From: Balanoglossus misakiensis
Taxonomy: Eukaryota > Hemichordata
Reading direction: 5' to 3'
Assembly: GCA_040954595.2 (NCBI GenBank)
Contig: CM082582.2
Location: 13,020,001-13,084,000, forward strand
Length of the DNA stretch: 64,000 bases
Made by a program: the position numbers and the translations under genes. Within the stretch, counting starts at the first letter, position 1, and every line of letters starts with the position of its first letter. Shown here one piece after another: positions 37,122 to 48,408 of the stretch. The notes beneath the pieces were generated by a model, which saw only the letters and a list, made by a program, of their open reading frames with translations, was not told where the DNA came from and made no database searches.

Positions 37122-38972
37122 CTATCCTTTAGATGCCCACTTCATATCATCCGATCTCGGCTTTGAACCGGTTACTTTCTCAATCATCCACTCAGCTCCT
37201 CGCCAGAAATTGATGAGTTCCAAAGGATAGTTGAGCCACCCTGTAGTGATGCAGTAGTAGCTTTCATGCGGAGACACATGATGGATTCGGTGATGCTGGC
37301 GTGGAAGGATTATATGCCAATCCTGAAGGAGAGTCACCCATTTCGGCAATCCAAAATAGGTGTGCGACCACTTGTGAAACTGGTTGGTCAAGGTGACGAA
37401 GATTACCATGGCAACCAGGAAACAGTCAAAATTGTATCCTTCTTGCAACTGTTCTGCAGTTTGCGTCATGTACTTGTGCGTCAACCAAACCAACCCAGGT
37501 AATGTAGCAGCACAGTTGTCGCCATTCACTTCAATGAAATCGTGTCGAGTAATCGAGGTCGGGTCAATATGATGTTCCCGGAATGGTCGAATGAAACCCT
37601 AATGAAAACAGAACGTGAATATGATTAGAAAGTCATTGTCAAAGTGGGTTTTCATTAGTGAATACGAGACTTAAGACCACAGAAATCTTTGACTCTTTTT
37701 TAAAGTTTTCATAATGGTACCATAATAAATTCTCCATATCTTACATATATTTAACTGCACTCAAACATAACTGTACACATATTCTCCACTCATAGAAAAA
37801 CATTAACTTACAGCACCAACAACAGGCATGTCAACTGATCCCCAGGTGTCCGCACCCCAATGAACCAATCCAGAGGCAAGGTCAGCTGCCAGGATTCCTA
37901 GAACTAAACAGATGTATAATAATGATGAGAATAATTTAAAAGCAGCTACATCACAGAGAATCATTCTTATTAAAAACATTATACTTTAGACTAAATAGAT
38001 TTTGTCATTTTTGTTTCACTTACTTATGGCAGGAAATATTGTTCCTATCCTGTCTGGGTGGAAGTTGAGTGCCATTTGACAAAACACATAGATCAATAAC
38101 ACAAGGTAAATAGCCACACATATTAGCTCTTGGGTTCGTTTACCTGAAAAATATCACAGAACATTGACAAATATGAGATAACAAATAATGATAGTGTACA
38201 TTTGCACATATAAATAAGTAAATTGTAATTTATTTAATACGTCATAATGTAATTAATATTTATCTTCCCTTTGTTGACTTGTAAATTCACAATTTTGTAT
38301 GACATTGACTGTCGCGAGTTGAGTGTTTCGTGCAATGGAGTGACCGTGTTGCAATGACCCCACCCATTACCATCTCTCAAGGACTGTGTGTTATGTGAAA
38401 ATTTAATAATATTTTTGAAGAAAGGTTGCATTATTATGTCACTGATGACAACAATGCTCCAGATGACTAAGGTTTGCAAAATGCCCCCCCCCCCCCCCCT
38501 CCCTCGAAGCCCGTGGATATGATGGAGCTGGAATTTGACAGCTGTATGTAGGTTGCACTTGCCCGTATCATATCACAGTGTTCTAAAACAGTGTTCAATG
38601 CCATTTGACAGTAGAGTATACATCAGCGACTGCGTCTTCAAAACGATCGCCTCGCAATGGAAAATTAAATTTCACACAAAACGGAAACACGCGATTCTCT
38701 TTTTGGTTTTAACTTAGGACCTGTTACACAAGCTGTGTGTACTGTTCATATGTAACCAACAGGGTTCAAACTAGGTCACGTCTCTCACGCAGTGCACAAG
38801 AGCGAATGTTCCCCACAAACTTACCTCTCGAATACAGTCCAGCTAGTTCCTTAGCTCCTGTGTGACTGGGACCCCATCTCAGCTTGCCTGTAGACGATCC
38901 ATTTTCTTGATTGGCATTTGGATCGTCCTCACTCATCGCCTTACTTCTTTGCTTCACGACCGGCTCCGCCAT
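37122..38972 (-). CDS. PEDS1: Plasmanylethanolamine desaturase (TMEM189/Kua family)
   Basis: PEDS1 makes the vinyl-ether bond of plasmalogens in the ER membrane. Exons 38825-38972, 38024-38143, 37812-37903 and 37122-37598 give 278 residues (human 270). The soluble N-terminus carries [20 protein letters not shown], matching human CRWGAQHAGARELAALYSPG. Histidine motifs that bind the di-metal centre are visible: [37 protein letters not shown] and [15 protein letters not shown], with hydrophobic membrane segments between. The tail [13 protein letters not shown] also matches. The ATG at 38972 is chosen because the frame further upstream has only TTG. No fusion to UBE2V1 is present, unlike the human readthrough transcript. 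MTG2 is divergent, 459 bp away. Confidence 0.97.
38484..38499 (+). repeat. C16 homopolymer in PEDS1 intron 1
   Basis: Uninterrupted run of 16 C. It is G-quadruplex-prone on the minus (transcribed-gene) strand and prone to assembly length error. Confidence 0.9.
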
Positions 38973-39431
38973 TTTCGCATGCAATATCGCCTGATGTTAA
39001 CTTTTATGCGCGCGCATATCGCTGATGTAATGAAACAACACGGACGTCAAAAAGTATTAGTCTGGGTTATTCGGCTACGCGAAGCATATATTTTGTCAGA
39101 AAAAATAAAACTTATATTTTTTCCGCCAATAATAAAGAAATATACGCGACAAAAATAAAATAGCTTATCTTTGACCGTGTTGCGATGCAAGCGTCAGTGT
39201 TTTGTTGGTCGTGATGATTGGCCAGTGCAACCAATTTCTATTAATAAGAGCCAATTGAAATGCCTGTAAGTACAGATGTCATTATGTTACCTTTGACCTC
39301 ACAGCTGGTACACTTACAAATCACACACGTGTTTATATACTAGTACGTGCACGAGGGCACTGCGTCCTTTGTTTAAAACACACATGCAACTTCTAAAAGG
39401 GGAAAACTTACTATTATCTTCTTGATATAAG

Positions 39432-41422
39432 ATGAATTCAAAGGTGGTGAAACTTTTTGTACAGAAAGGAAGTTGTTTTTCATTACTTATTACAAGACTC
39501 AGGATTAATGCAACTTCTATAATTTCTCAATATTCCACGAAAAGGAGAAAGGGAAAAAGAAAACTGACAGAAAAACAGTTGGTATGTAGGACAGTCAGTT
39601 TACCCCCATGGATCTGTAAAGATAATTTATTTTAAATCTATTAAAAGTGGTGAAAGGTGATCTTGGAATATTGTAAGGCAATATTGGTTGCCATGGCAAC
39701 ATAGAGTGAAATGAAACTTGAAATCTGTCATGAATTATCTGACTGCTGTTACAATTACAGAATAGCCAGAGAAATTGATAGAATATGTGTTTTATTCTTT
39801 TCAATTCAACAGAGTAGACATTACATTGACTGGCGCCATGTCCAGATAACGGGTGGCCGAGGTGGAGATGGATGTATTTCAATGTTCCGATCGACACGGA
39901 GTGAGTTTGGCTCACCAGATGGAGGAAATGGTGGACATGGAGGTCATGTGATTTTCAAAGGTATTTTCAGAGGTGTCACAGATCAATCATAATTGTCTCT
40001 TTGTTTTTAAATGTTTTGTTACTTGGATTTCATCAGCTGGAGTCAACTTCAAATGAGAGTGCTGGAGGTGAATATTTTATTCTTTTCCTCACAGCCCAAA
40101 AGAAGCTAATATCCCTGGAATCACTCAAGCATCAATACATTGGTGAGGAAGGTGGCAAAGGAGGTAAACAGAACTGTGATGGCAAGAATGCCAAACATAC
40201 GATTGTCAAAGTAAGTGATGTGATAAAACTGATGTACCAGTGCATTGTGAAGATGGTAACACAAGTTTTCATGAGATAAGAGTTGTCCTCATTGACAAAG
40301 TATTGTTTTGCATTCAATGAAGTTCTTTTGTTTTCATCTAGGTTCCTGTTGGAACTCTTGTCAAAGAAGATGATAATGTACTGGCGGATTTAAAGAGGGA
40401 AGGTGACCAGGTGCGAACATCTAAACACTAAACTTATGACAGATTTTACTTTCTTATTTTCATATGTAGCTGGTATGAAGTTTGCTGGTACCATCACTTT
40501 ACCTCTAAATGTATATTTTTACCCACAGTTCATAGCAGCTCGTGGAGGAATGAGTGGTAAAGGAAATGCTTTCTTTGTATCCAATGACAACCGATCACCA
40601 GTACTTGCTACAAAAGGATCAGCTGGTCAGGAAAGGTCTTTGGATGTTGAACTTCGAATAATGGCTCATACAGGACTGGTGAGTTTGAAGTAGCAGTGGG
40701 TCAAAAATTACAACACTTTTGAGAATATATCTACATGTATTTTCAACTGTCAAACTACCATGAATGATACTCTGTCACACTTTCATTAGTTGACCTCACT
40801 GATTTCTTTCAGATCGGATTTCCCAATGCAGGAAAATCTTCCTTGTTGAGGTCATTATCCAGAGCCAGGCCGGCAGTGGCTGCTTATCCATTTACAACAC
40901 TCAATCCTCATGTTGGGATTGTAGAGTATGAAGATTTGGAACAAATAGCAGGTACAGGATACAGTGTGGGAATACAGTGTTCCTTAATGTTATCTGTCTG
41001 TGTCTATCGTTACAGCTATTGATTTCTTCCATTTTTCAGTTGCAGATATTCCCGGTCTGATTCGAGGTGCTCACATGAATCGTGGACTTGGCCATTCCTT
41101 CCTGAGACACATACAACGATGCCAGTGTCTGCTCTATGTGATAGATTTATCAGGTGAAGAGCCATGGACTCAGCTCTCTGATTTGAAGTTTGAACTCGAA
41201 CAGTATCAAAAAGGTCTATCAGAGAGACCGCATGCAATACTCGGAAACAAGATTGATCTGCAAGACGCTAGTGACAATTTTCAAAGACTCGTGGAGCATG
41301 TGAAGATGCCAGTGATACCCATCTCGGCACAATATGGAACAAATATTTCTGAATTGAAGGAAGAACTGAGGAAAATGTATGATGCTAACACTGCAGGTGA
41401 AATTGATGAAGCTGAAAATTAA
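39432..41422 (+). CDS. MTG2: Mitochondrial ribosome-associated Obg GTPase 2
   Basis: MTG2 (ObgH1/GTPBP5) helps the mitochondrial large ribosomal subunit mature. Exons 39432-39581, 39813-39960, 40095-40210, 40342-40410, 40529-40678, 40813-40951 and 41040-41422 give 384 residues. The basic, Ser/Arg-rich N-terminus suits mitochondrial import. The Obg glycine-rich fold follows ([54 protein letters not shown]). The G domain shows G1 GFPNAGKSS, switch-region [12 protein letters not shown]3 [17 protein letters not shown]4 NKID and a G5-like ISA. All key nucleotide-binding residues are present. Intron 1 contains a perfect X-box. It is divergent from PEDS1 and tail-to-tail with the PARP gene. Confidence 0.96.
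39687..39700. promoter_or_regulatory. Perfect palindromic X-box GTTGCCATGGCAAC
   Basis: Ideal RFX-family binding consensus in MTG2 intron 1, about 0.25 kb from the start codon and 0.7 kb from the PEDS1 start. RFX sites usually mark ciliary genes, which neither neighbour is known to be. Motif evidence only. Confidence 0.5.
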
Positions 41423-42076
41423 AACAACAATGATTAAACCCGTCTGTGAAGTTGTTTCTCAGGAGCTATTACATGTACCAGCACTCATCAGGCCCTGAGA
41501 AAAAAGGGCATTCACAAAGTTCTCTGCATCAACTTTTATTAGAAAACTTTGGAGGAAATATATCTGCAACATGATGCAGTGCTACATGTACAACAAAGAA
41601 TCTGAGTATGAAAGTGAAAACATCTACTGACCCACAGCAAATGAGTAAATGCATTATTTCTCCACAAATGATTTTAGAGCTGTCTGTTGATAACTGCTGG
41701 CTAAAATGCACTAAATGCTGTTTATACCCTGTTTTATATCATTCATTTGCGTATGTACTGTTGTATGTACAATAAAGTAATCATATTATTGTTAAACAAT
41801 CTGAACGGAATTCCTAACTTGCATGATTGACAATTGGTGATTCTCAAAACTACTGGTGTATTCTCCATCAAGCTGGTAATGGCACCTGAATCATATTCCA
41901 AGACTTGAATGATATTTCTGGAGGGAATGTAAAAGTATTGGGCTATGTGAGCAACTGTACAAAATGTAGAGACCTCAAAACTTTGCAAGTAAAACCAAGT
42001 ACATGTACCTTGGAGTCATAATGTACGTAAGTGATGAGAAGATTCATGATTGTCCATCTGAAAAGCCTCAGACCGA
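41423..42076. other. Convergent 3' UTRs of MTG2 (+) and the PARP gene (-)
   Basis: Plus-strand AATAAA at 41771-41776 and minus-strand AATAAA (TTTATT) at 41535-41540 each lie beyond the other gene's signal. If both are used, the two transcripts overlap antisense by roughly 250 bases. No coding exon was seen. Confidence 0.5.
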
Positions 42077-45000
42077 CTACTTGAAGTGAAATTTCATTTT
42101 CACCAGGTATCTCATTTTCACCTGACTTGTATCATAAACAATGAACTCATTGTAATTGAGAGTATATCCTTTAGGATTGGTTATCCCTGTGTTCATGCCT
42201 TTACCAAGCGGAACTATGGTACCATCAGCCCTACAAGATACAAGTAATGAAACATGTTTGTGAATTAACAGATGAAACCTGCTATTCGAATATTACTTTA
42301 TGTGTAGATGAAGAAAGGCAAAATTCAATCCTGCACTAAGGCATTTTTTCACTTGTGTTATCTCTCTCAGAGGAGATGTAAAAAAGATAGACAGGAAGAA
42401 CCACTTACATAGTATGATTACAGCTTGGATCCGGTGCAATTCGTCCCAATCCTTTGACGCTGTGTTTACCACTAGGTAATTTGTCAGCCTTGTAGTCTGC
42501 GTTCAGTAACTCATTACATGTTCCCAATGAAACCTACAAAACAAACAACATGTGAGATCTTCTTGGTGAAACAAATCAAATCAATAATGGTGTTATGTAT
42601 GAAGTGTTTTGTTTTTATCAAACTTTACCACAGTTGGAAAAAGTCAAACCTTATTATCATGAAATGTCTAAGAAAAATTGTGAAATATCTTACCTCACTG
42701 AGAAGACACAGGCCAATATTTCTGGACTTTGTGGCAAAGCAATAATTTGCCGATTTTGATGACATGTCAGCAAAGTACACACCTTTCCCAAACTGTAAAC
42801 GAAACACAAACATTCATCAATTCAGAATCTGGTCTGAGACTGAGTTTATCTAGTCTCATGCTGGCAAGTGAAGATCTGAAGAAACTAATGCAACGTCTAA
42901 GAACTTACCATGTAACCTGTGACAGGAGCTTCAGGCGGAGCAATACGCAGACCTTTACTGAGAATTCCCATGTAATTACTGAGACGTGATCCGTGCCAAA
43001 GTAACATTCTGAAGAGAAAGTAATGTCAGAATTTGTAACATGAGCACATGGTGTTAGCTATAGCATGGTTTGGTCAGTTGTACAAAAACAAGTCTTAGTC
43101 AGACTTACCTGTTCCCATAATCTTTGAAGTTTTCTTTCTCTTTTTCTTTTTCGGTGACAAAAACATCTTCAACTTCCATTCTGTACTGATTGTGTGTAAT
43201 TGCATGTGTATTCTTCACATAGTCACAAATCAACTGTAAGAATAAATTAAATTTATGACACTGAGCTAATTCTTAGATTGATTTTGACACTATGAAGATC
43301 TCCTGTATTGGTAACAAAGCACATTTTAATAGATATTAAAATATACTGTTATACAGAATTTACGGACCTTGAACTCTGGATCTGTTTTTTCCATTGCTGT
43401 CAATTTGCATTTCATTGCATTGTAATGTCTGTCAATTGGATTTTCGATTTCACCCGTCTCAGATTTCAGGATATTCATTGCAATCTGGATGTCACCCAAA
43501 GCCTGCAGGAAAATGAAAACAAGATACAGTCAAATCAAACTTATGCATAAAAACATCTTAGAGGAAAAAAATAGCAGATGTACTTATCAATATAAACAAT
43601 ATTTGAAATTGAGTACCTACCTCTAAGAGATCAATTTCTCTCTGCAAATCTTCCTCTGTACAGATCACTGGAGGTCGTTTCATCCTGAAGACAGAAAAGT
43701 GAAGGAGATTAGTAAATGAACTACATGTATCAACAGCAGTTTCACTTACCAAAAGTCATGTGATATAAACCTAGGCTAGTCATGTGACAATCATGTGACA
43801 AAACTTACCCAAAATCATGTGGTATCCTAGTGTAGTAAGCATCACATGCCTGGATCAGTCTGTTGCCAATGATGTTATTCTTGATACAATGTTCAATTTC
43901 TTTCAAAGCGGTCAATCCAGCCGTGATCTGATCATCTGTCAGTTTACCCAAGGGAGCTTTTTTCGCATCGTACTTCATCTCAATCACCGTGTCTTCCATA
44001 GCTTTCACATTGCAGATCATTTCAATCAGAACCTGTAATGTAGAATTTTTTGCGTTGAATAAATGGAAATCGAACTTATAGCCCTTCTTTGGAACACACT
44101 GCTGACAAAGTCATTAAAAATCATCAAATGATGAGAATCGGATACCTGAATGCGTTTATCCAGCTTGGATTCTGGTTTGGGGGCGTCAGTCTTCTTATCC
44201 TTTGGTTTGGAGTCAATCTCTGTTTCATCTACCTACAATACAAATCATTTATCAAACTACATGTAAACATTCCTCGCTCAGTCATTTGCTACTTGTTATA
44301 ATCCTCATGAGTAGACAGACAAGTATGTCTTAAATATTTCACAGACAGGAATAGCCATCCCTGATCTTACCTTTGCTGTATAATCCATTTCCACAATGTC
44401 ATATTTGCCTTTTACTTTTGAAAAGGAGCGTCTGTCGGCCCAGTCATTCAATGTTTTGTCACGGAACTTCTTCATGAATATCTGTTTGGCTTGATCCAGG
44501 TTGGAGCCGCATGCAACCAGGTTATTCTGCCCTGCTTTACCGACTGCAACAGAAACACAGATTATAGTTACCGTTGTAGACAGCCAGTTGATGCATGGGA
44601 GTTCAAAGATATAAAGAAAAAAGAATATCAACCACCATTTTTGTGTGGGTGCTCTGTTGGAAAACTTACCTCGTCCCCACCTCTGCCACACACTGTACAG
44701 ATTCTTCCCATCATCCTCCAGCAGCTGAATGATGTAGTACTTGTTATTGTTATTCATCAGATTTGTCTGTGAACAGAAATTGTTGGTAATCATTACAATA
44801 TATCATTGTCCAGTTATCTTTTGAAGGTCAGATCTTGCACTGCTGTAAGTGTTCTTAAGCGTTGCGCTTGGTCCTTCTTGTGAAATGATTTACAGATTAC
44901 TTAAAACCATACCTGATTGAGCATGACATCATAGATGTCATTGCCTTCCCAAAACACATGAGCTTTTCCAACTTTGCTGAGACATTCTGAATCAACAGGA

Positions 45001-46329
45001 GCCTTGCCTGTCATCACCACTGTCTTGATCTCTGTCAATACATACACATACTGGTCAGTCACTATGACACAACAACTACATCTCAGACATTTTCAATACA
45101 TTATCTTTGACCAACAACTTCTGAATTATTGCACTAATACAATTTGAAATAGCACCAGGCATTTTGTTACGACCTAGCTACACCTACTTGCTTCTGATTT
45201 TGAAGTTGATGGTTTGACATCATCACCACTACCATCAACCTTTTCTTCTTTGACCTTAACCTTTGACTTTTGACTTTTCTTGGCAGCAGACTTCTCTGCA
45301 CTAGTTGATTCAACATCATTGGATTCTGTGGTTTTAGATTTCGGGGCAGCTGCTGGTGGTTTGTGATCTGAGACGAGAAATGAACAAAAGTCTTTGAAAG
45401 TCATCAATACATGACACAATCAAAATTTAAAAGAATAGAAAAACTGACCAAAACTCGCAAATATCACAAATGATGACTAAACTTCTACACTTACCAACTT
45501 TAAGTCTTTCCACAGTCCTTGTTACCTTGGTAACATCATTTATCTGATCCATCTTCTTTAAATCTACTGTGTATGATCTTTGAAATGCAACAATACCAAC
45601 ACTGTCCTCCCCTGCTTGGTATGCCGTTTCTATGGTGATGGTATCATTGGCAGCATAAGGGTTCCACCTGTTCTTCTCATCCTGCCACTGCCAGATGTAA
45701 ACTGCAAAGATGCAAATTAGCACAGGAATGTGAGACTGGCTGGTTTGCTATTTATATCTCAATCTGACAGGGAAAAGCGAGTTTGCCAAGTGTTTCCCAA
45801 GTTTACAAATGTACTTACAATCACTTCCATCTTTGACAAGACATCTGAGTCGCCTTTCCCATCCAGTCTTAGAGTTCTTCTGAACCATCTTATCAAGCAA
45901 GATATTAAACTTCACTTTGTTAATGGTCACTTCAACTTTCATGACATCGTTGTCATAATTATCATTTATTTCCTGGAGGATGTCTTCGCTGAAAGCAATC
46001 CACGCGTCCCCATCTCCTTCCCATTCCCATGACAACGATAGGCTTGTCTTTGGTTTCTTAGCAACGGGTGCAGCTGATGTTGCAGCTGAGCTTCCGGTTG
46101 CTGAAACGAAAGTAGATTTTATCTCTCAGAAGTGAATACAGATGCTTTCTCGATATGCAAATATTAAAAACTGTACACAATCACATTTAGTTTAATTAAG
46201 GTCACGACGAGGTCACCGCCGCCCCGTAACGTAACGGGACGTGTCAAAATGGTGCATGTTTACTGAACGCTCGCCCTGAAAATCCGTGAACATAGCATTA
46301 TTACCTGCTTTCCTGCGTCGTGGCGGCAT
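42077..46329 (-). CDS. PARP2: PARP2-type poly(ADP-ribose) polymerase with two N-terminal WWE domains
   Basis: Exons: 46305-46329, 45819-46100, 45495-45701, 45188-45367, 44913-45031, 44670-44766, 44371-44543, 44146-44232, 43809-44032, 43621-43684, 43368-43502, 43109-43233, 42909-43008, 42694-42792, 42409-42533, 42077-42230; 731 residues in frame (human PARP2 583). Order: basic MPPRRRKA start; WWE 1 (~33-103, [14 protein letters not shown]); WWE 2 (~104-171, [15 protein letters not shown]); Lys/Ser-rich linker; WGR domain (~235-380, with WQRWGRG); helical regulatory domain (LICNV-like [22 protein letters not shown]); ART catalytic domain with H578 (LLWHGS), Y612 ([16 protein letters not shown]) and E709 (LNYNEFIV). 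From WGR on it closely follows human PARP2. The H-Y-E triad predicts polymer synthesis on DNA damage. WWE domains in other proteins bind iso-ADP-ribose, so this enzyme may read its own product (inference). Confidence 0.96.
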
Positions 46330-47116
46330 GCTCGTCGTTCGACAGTCAGAATGGCTATGTCAGCTCTTTGACAGGTCCAGGCTATTTAAAGACAACGCGA
46401 CCACAACAACAGAGCGAGTTGTAACTTGCCTGCCCAGCTGATCAGTGATTCATACCCGCCAAACATGCGTCAGCTGAATTACGTGACGTCATCAGATATT
46501 GTCAACTATGACGTTTCTGCGTAGTGCTTCTAAAGTTGCCGTTTACATATCTACACAGTAGTCGCATATATCATGTATATTAAAGTGTGAAAACCTTTAT
46601 TCAAATATAGAACAGATCAACATAAGGCCAAAAAACTACTGGTATAACTCGTAGTATTGGTTTTCACATCCGTATACCATACAGCGCCCTCTACAGACTA
46701 CTACAATTTTCCAAGATCATGATACATGTACAATCCTTGCCTTTTCAACATAATACAAAACGAGTTTTGGTGTTCACATGTAAGATTGCTCTTGTAGGGA
46801 CGAAAAAAATCAGTTCTTACAATCTTTAACTTCTCTTTAAAAAAATCCTCAAAGAACTACACAGAGATGAACAAAATTAAAAGATAGAAAATGTGGAGTT
46901 TATACAACTTTATCAAACAACTTTACTGAAGGATAATGAAACTTTGTATTTCTAGTTTCCGCTAAAAGAATGGGACTTTAATAGGCACAATCACCAGTTA
47001 TTACCATCACAATAAATAATGTATGATGTAAAAACATTTCTCTTGTCTCTTCATCTCAAATATGACAAACAACTGTATATGGCAGTTTTAGTGCAGTCCT
47101 TGTTTCCAATCTTACT
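46330..47116. other. PARP promoter and LSM5 3' UTR
   Basis: Intergenic 0.8 kb between the same-strand genes LSM5 and PARP. It contains a perfect CRE palindrome (46484-46491) about 155 bp upstream of the PARP start and a minus-strand AATAAA (TTTATT at 46596-46601) that could end LSM5. No coding exon was seen. Confidence 0.5.
46484..46491. promoter_or_regulatory. Perfect CRE palindrome TGACGTCA in PARP promoter
   Basis: CREB/ATF consensus within CGTGACGTCATC, about 155 bp upstream of the PARP start codon. It is the only perfect copy I found outside the first 14 kb. Confidence 0.5.
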
Positions 47117-48230
47117 TCAAACTTCAGGTCCTTCACTTCCTGGGATCAACTGCAACAGAAAAAAAGATGACTTTACTTTTGTCTGGGTTTTGTGTCTAAA
47201 TTTCAAGCAGTTTACAAAATACATTGTATAACAAGATTAGGGAAATTATTTCATGGCAACAAATATATATATCAACTCTCACCATTGTTATGTTGTTACC
47301 ATTCAGCAAGATCTGATCTAGTTTGGTCACACGTCTTCCTTCTGGTGTCAATTCACTGGAAATAGTTTGAAAGAACATTGGTTAGAAACTTCCATTGATC
47401 AACAGCATCTCTCATTATTGCAAACATACAGAATAAATCAATATGCAATCATGCCCATCAAACAAAAAAGGGCTCTTGGAGACTTATCAAGTGACAGAAG
47501 GAAAACAATATATCATATCTACTTACAATTCTACAACATCTTCTAATACCATGTCTGATAGGATATAGTTAAGAATCACATTTGTGCAAATAACATCATC
47601 TTCACACACACCACCCTCATTTCTCTTCTACAAGTGGGTACAACCATTCCAGTTGGCAGGGCAACCCATCGCACACACCCCTTTCAAGATAACCTGCCAT
47701 TATTACAAGGATACTAACAAAGTCATCAAAACCAAGCAGTGTTCCAACAATTTCTTTGTCGCTTTTCATGACGATATGTATTCTGCTTCCTATACATTTG
47801 TCCACTAATTCTGAAAGTGAAAGAAAGAAAGAAAATAGGTAAACCACACAAAAACACACGTACACAGCATGATATATGGTATAGACCAAGACAGCTGCGT
47901 ACAGCATGTTCAGGTCTGTGTGTTCGCGGCGTTATACGGCCTCCACCACGGAAGGCCGTGTATGTAACGCCTGGATGGAACACACACACATGACAGACGT
48001 GTTACACAGGGCTAGCAATGCGACCCACTAGTACACGTGCCTTTGTTGTCAGTTTCATTTACAATAGTATTGCAAGTAAAAAATCAGCAAAAAAGGTCAC
48101 TACTTGTCAACAAACCGCACAAACACCGTGCACTGGAGATATGATACAGTTTGGAGTCATAGCTTTTGAATCTTTACTTACCCAGCGGCAAAAGTTGAGA
48201 CGGATTCGTATCACCCGCACCTGCCGCCAT
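47117..48230 (-). CDS. LSM5: U6 snRNA-associated Sm-like protein LSm5
   Basis: LSm5 is a subunit of the LSm2-8 ring on U6 snRNA in the nucleus and the LSm1-7 ring in cytoplasmic mRNA decay. Exons 48182-48230, 47715-47810, 47527-47554, 47283-47355 and 47117-47149 give 92 residues (human 91). The sequence is almost identical to human: NPSQLLPLELVDKCIGSRIH, then VMKSDKEIVGTLLGFDDFVN (Sm1), MVLEDVVEFE, then TPEGRRVTKLDQILLNGNNI (Sm2) and IPGSEGPEV at the end. One exon is only 28 bases, and the exon before it uses the unusual donor GTTA|gtatcc, required to keep Asn in DDFVNMVLEDV. The start codon is in the context CAAAATGGCGGC. Confidence 0.98.
47917..47990. repeat. Imperfect hairpin/inverted repeat in LSM5 intron 1
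   Basis: TGTGTGTTC..GGCGTTATACGGCCT is followed after a ~9-base loop by AAGGCCGTGTATGTAACGCC..GAACACACA, its inverted complement with small bulges. The long GC-rich stem in an intron could be a mobile-element relic or an RNA hairpin. Confidence 0.55.
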
Positions 48231-48402
48231 TTTGTCTGATGCCCTCTACAGGTAGTAGAGGGTATGCTTTTGTTTTTGTTAAGAGCCACCTAAGGTGGTC
48301 AAGATACTACGCTTTACTCACTGCTGATGTCAGACTTTTGGCCAGTTTGGGTACAGCAAAATAATAAATAAAAAGACTGCATATGTGTTGATACAAACAA
48401 AT

Positions 48403-48408
48403 TTTATT
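48403..48408 (-). terminator. Candidate distal polyadenylation signal of JARID2
   Basis: Minus-strand AATAAA (plus TTTATT) about 2.8 kb beyond the JARID2 stop and about 170 bp before the LSM5 start codon. If used, JARID2 has a long 3' UTR filling the whole gap; nearer signals could also be used. Confidence 0.35.
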
